Positions 45,301 through 51,300 of a DNA stretch of 64,000 nt are shown piece after piece. The notes beneath the pieces were generated by a model. It searched no databases and was not told where the DNA came from. It saw nothing but the letters and a program-made list of their open reading frames with translations. The stretch's first letter is position 1, and every line of letters starts with the position of its first letter. The position numbers and the translations under genes were made by a program. Source of the stretch: Antedon bifida (Eukaryota > Echinodermata > Crinoidea > Comatulida > Antedonidae); NCBI GenBank assembly GCA_963402885.1, contig OY727103.1, forward strand, positions 17,262,085 through 17,326,084, written 5' to 3'.

Positions 45301-48300
45301 TTAAAACACAATAATTTAATTGACGGTAATTTCAAATGAAATAATTATTCATTTTGTCATAAATAGGAAATACAGAACATCAAAACATAATGTGATGATT
45401 TTACAAATCATATCGTTGATTCTGATGTATTTTGACAGATTATGTCTTCAAATTCTAAAAGGGTCATACGGATGACCTCAATGTAATTATCATAACGGAT
45501 TACGAAACACACAATACTGTTTAGTTTGCTAGATGTTATTTCCTTTGATTTAAATCTGTATTTACTTATTTTATCACTCAAACACATGGGATTTATTGCT
45601 GGAGTCTTTAAGATGAGTTATGTATACAGATTAAGACGAAATTACTATCTGGGGAGAGCGGCTTTACTACAACAATAGAATGATATTTATAGAGGTTATA
45701 TGAAGGAGGTTAAAATTACTATGTACATCAATATTTGACTAAATTCTTCACAGAAATAAAATTATCATAACGGGCAGATAGATCTGAATAATTAACTAAG
45801 AATTATAAATTTTTTTTTAACGTTTATTATTTGCTACAGCGCTATCCCCCGCTGCCCGGTTGTTGAATGTTTGAAGGCCACTGTATGCCAATTGGACTAC
45901 TGCAAAGTTTCAATGCTTTAAAAGATTTAGTGAGGTATATATGGACTATACCACTGTCTTGAAGGGATGTTCAAAGTTATATTTTTTTTTAGAGGGGAAA
46001 GGGCCTGTGTTGATTTATCCAGGTATGCTAGGCCTAAAATAAACTACAAAATTGTATAATCAACGATCGGGCCTGGGAATATAATCAAATTTAGGAAACT
46101 TAATTTGGCCTAAAAGAGTGATTATTTCAAGAATGGGATTGTATTGTACTGGGTCAAAAATCAAAGGTGTCCCCTTAATAGAGGTTCTACTATATAGTAT
46201 CATATTTTTTTTCTTAGTATCATATCTTTTTCTTAGTTTCAATTTCTGTCAACTGTACTATAATCAATTCCTCTTGTACTATATTTATTATTTGAAAGAA
46301 GTTCTAGGAAATTAAAGAACAGATGTAGTAATTTATTTTAAACAGAATGTTCCCTTAGGTAACCAATTGTATATTAGATAGTATTTTGTCCCAATTAATA
46401 TAAATATGATAAAGGCTCCGGAGACTTTAGTACACTATTAAATATAAATGTTATAATTTATTAATATTGGAATTTTGATTATTTTCTTCTTGCAAGGTAA
46501 ATTGGTAATTGAGAAAGCTTTAGTGAATCTACCTCATGAAATATCTTAAAATAATAATATATCGCAGTCACATATCCCATAATGCAACTGGGTCGTAATT
46601 ATGAATGAGTAAATAGGCACATATATCAATACTGAATATCGAAACGTGGCAGGCTATCTGCGCTTGACCTTTGACAAGATTGCCTAAAATTTATAATTTT
46701 AAACTACGGTACTAGGAATAGCTTTGCTCTTTGCTTTTCTTCCTTATATCTACACTCTTCATGTTCTGTATACTGTATATTATGTATACTAACAAATATC
46801 ATTATTATAGTACTTACTTATAACATACAGTAACAAGAGTTAAATATGTAAATGTAACAATTAATGAATAACCAATTTACTATCACGATAATCTAATCTA
46901 TACACAAGACCATTATTCCAAACTAAAATACACTATAGTTTAAACATCGTATCTCTATTTCTAACAAATATCTGCTAAAGCCGAAGTATAGTCATATTTT
47001 GGGGCCATTCTACAGTTACTGTACCACTAGCTTTCTATGCTTCTATGATTATGAATGGATGTTCAGTTAAGCGCAGGAACGATAGTTGATCATACCAGGT
47101 ACCTTTTTGATTTTACTATCAGTTGGGAAATCACTTCACATACAATTAAATTGTTTTCTTTTTTATAAATAATAAAAATATTACTATAGCATTTGTAGCA
47201 TGAATCCGATCCAATTTATTATTCAACATGCTTCTATTTATATTATTTGTTTTGTTTATTGGTTTTGAATGAATAAAATAAAATGTACTTTACACAAAAA
47301 CTGTTACTACTGTAGCTGCATGTTTCAATTATGTAATCCAAATTTAATTTGTTTTTAACTGAAACCTAGAGTATTTTATTTGGGTATAATCGCGCTACAA
47401 ATTTAATCAAAGGATGAAGGCAAAAAGAGAATGATCTAGATCACTAATAGAATAAAAATCAGAATAATAATAACTGCCCTGGATATAGAGATTAATATAC
47501 AAGGACAAAGTATATTATTACTGTGTTACACAGGGTTTTATACCATATGCTATACCTGTATCAGGATTCCTATATGACACTAATTGCAAACTAGCTTATA
47601 TTTCATAAATAACCAATGGAATTGATGCAAGTTTAATTCCAAAGTGTGTAGAGTACAACGTGTCATCGTAATTACTAAATATTAAAACCATGTAATTTAT
47701 TACTAATTAATTATAACATTGTTTGATTTTGTACAGGTCCGCTGACCAATGGAGTGTAAAATCGTTGATGGGCGACTGTCAAACCTCGTTAGTAACTGGA
47801 CAATTTTGACCAGTTCATTTTTCACAGAAAATGTCATAAATAAATATTAAAAACTATCTTTGTAACAAGGCTCATCTAACTATTAATTTAAACTATTAAT
47901 GGTCAGTAAAAATTATTACAATTACAGAGTGAGTTTGAGTCAGAAATTTGATATTGTGAAGAGCTGTTTCATAGCAGATTTCATTTAGGTGGTCAAAGGG
48001 ATAATGGTGAGGGGACTATTACAGTAGTTGTGATATTGTGAAGAGCTGTTTCATAGCGGATTTCATTTAGGTGGTCAAATGGCTAATGGTGAGGGGACTA
48101 TTACAGTAGCTGTGCACTGTTTTATTATCGTATTCATCAAGGTCAAGCTAGCTTTAACAACTAACTGAAACATTCAGTTTTTTCTGCACCATCATACTAT
48201 TGTATCATATCATTATATATTTTAATAAACAACATCTAGGCTAGTTTGCAATCCTAAGCTCTGTCTACATTATTAAACTTTATGTGACAAAAAATGTGAT

Positions 48301-51300
48301 GTGCCCATGGACATGATGATGTCATATCACTACCATATTTGGGCATATCACTACCATATTTGGGCACATCACACTTTTTTGTCAAAATAGTTTGATAGTG
48401 TAGACAGAGCTTAAAACAGTTAAAATGTCTTCATTATTAATTATAATTTCCAATAAATACATTGATTAATTTATGACATTAATTACATGACGACATAATT
48501 TCGGTGAACAACATTATAAATTCATTATTATAATTTATAATATTTGATTTATGAAACTTTAAATATTTTCTTTGCTAAAAATTAATATTGACAGGATTCT
48601 TGGTAAACAAAACATATTTTATTATAAGAGCTAATTGAATTGAATATATTGTATGTGATAACACATTAATGCGCTATTTTAAGCCATCTCACGTGCGAGT
48701 TTCAAGAGCATTACTGTATAAATCACTTAAACAATTTGAATCAAAAGGTTAAAGGTCGCAAATAAGGTTAAAGGTCACAAATAAATGCCTCCCATCTAAA
48801 AATATACACAGAAAACATAATACTACAAATAACAAATAATTTTGATAGCAAAACAGATAATAAATTATAAATACTGATAGGAGTGTCCCTCCAATGCTTC
48901 TAATATGATAATAATAATAAATTACTATATAATAAACAAATAATAAATTACTATATAATAAACAGCTTTTTAGTTTTTTATGATGGACAAAAACTATTTC
49001 ATTTTTTAAATTTTTTTTCAATAAAATTATCATGATTGACAATAGTGAGTATATTTCACCTGCTTTAGTTCCGTGATGTATAGTTTCTTTGTATTCATAA
49101 TTTATACTGTACTTTAACACTTTTTGCTATCTCAGGTGTTTGTACAGCAATTTAGATTATAGTGGTTAAGATAGAGAAATCCAAAAGTCAAAGTAAGGCT
49201 ATAACAAGTAATTCTTTTTTTTAAATGCACATATCACTTTGTTCCGACGTATAAAAAAGTGGAGAAAAATGTATGCAATATAATAAAGTACCCATTACAA
49301 TAACCAGAAGTTATCTGGTTATAGCTACATATACTGTATGGCAGTAACCATAGTTAAAATTGGTTTCAACCTAATCAATTTTTGATAGGATACATCCATT
49401 ACTAGAATCGTCTTAAGACATTAAATGAATAATATGACATTCCTCAACAAGAATATCATTAAAAATATGTTGTCTAAAAAAATACTATTGATAGAAAAAG
49501 CAAATACTATGACGAATATGAATACATACTATACACCCCTGGAAGTTACTAGTACCCCTGGGAGTTACTAGCATACATGTGAGATACTAGCACTCCCAGG
49601 AGTTACTAGCTCCCCTGGGAGTTTCTATGTGGCTACTCTTTTAAATAACTGTAGCACAGTAAGATGTCGCTACAGCCGGGATGTTATTGCCCGTACGACA
49701 TCAAATAATATAACAATGCCCAACAATAATATCTTTAGAAATGCATCCAAAGAATAATATTATAGTGTAATTGTTTGAAGGGAAATGTGCTTCTCAACAG
49801 TTACCTGGAGTAAATCTAGGATTTTTTTAACTGGTGAATGTATAATATACATTATATAATAATATTATCAATAACAGTCAAAATAAATATTCAAAAGTTT
49901 TTCATTTTTCATTTTAAAGTAGCTGTCAAAGGGGGAAAAGCACACCTTTAGCACTACCCCTTGAATCCACTCCTGGTTATATAATACCCTCTTACAACTG
50001 TACCTCTCATGTGGCTACATCCCTGAAAAATGTTGTTGAACAATACTCATGTCTCGTGTCTTGCTTGTCGGTGAGAAATCATCCTACAATTTTTTTCTTG
50101 ATGATTTCTTTTTTTATCAATTTCTACTTTACAATTGACTACCTGATTTAGTGTTTAATTATAATAATAAAAAGGCGATAATGTACGATAGCACCGTGAA
50201 TATCTAATGATATACAAAATATATGACCAGAAATGCCCTCTGGCAATAGAAGACGAGAATGACTAATTCCTCTTCTTTCCGTTACAGAAATGCAAAAAGT
50301 ACAACAATCAATCAATAACAATCAGAAAAGAAGTAGACGCAAAGGTTACACTGGGGACTCGCAAACGAACCGTCGTAAAGATTATTCACAGATGCTGCGA
50401 AGAAATGAAGAAACGACAGCGCGGTGCCAACCCGACTTATATTTATCAATTTACTACGCAAACCGAGCCTTAATAGCAAGTCATTATTAGACAGTTAGTA
50501 ACCGTGAGTAGTCAATATCTATATCAGATAATTGGAAAAGGTTTGCTAACATGTCTAGATACATTTCAGTTTAAGTATTTTAAACATCCATGGATTACAT
50601 GGCGAAGTATAAAAATCATACTAATAATTAATCTACAGTATATAAAGAAAAGAGACTCCAAAAGAGACCACAAACATTTCAGATGGATGATTTATATTGT
50701 TTATAAGCAATTAAAACCGTATATTGAAAAATGAAGAAATCTTCAAAATAACCATTTATTCTACAGTAATTTTTAGAAACTGCTCTTATTCTTAGATCAC
50801 CAAATCTTTAGTGGTCATAAAATGGATATTTATTTGTCTAAATGTCTATAGAGAAAATATATAGCATAAATACATAAGTACAGATTTTAGATTGTACAAT
50901 AAACCATACAGTAATAATAGCTCAAATTTGGGAGAACGACGACACAAAGATAATTTCATTGTGATAATGGACTAGCCTACCAAATAATTTCTGTGTATGT
51001 TAAAAGCTACTGATACTGTCTAAATGGGATGGTGGAAAAAGTAAAAACAATATATATTTTGTTATTCATTCACATGGTCAGATATTAGAGGCAGATTGCA
51101 ATACAGTACTGTACGTTAAAATGTTCTTCGTTGAAGAATTAAAGAGAAAAGCTTTTCTCTGAGTTTTTTTTTTGTGATTTCATCTTCCAAATGATAGCGT
51201 GATAAGATTAACAATGATTTATAATAGCTTTTTCAAATCTTTTCCTGCAATACTTTAACCATTATCTGTTCAGATCTCTGATTTATATCACTATGCAATG

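Noticed and set aside
48749..49120. 123-codon minus-strand frame rich in I, L, Y and F
   Set aside because: AT-rich low-complexity translation with no domain, no splice support and no GC rise.
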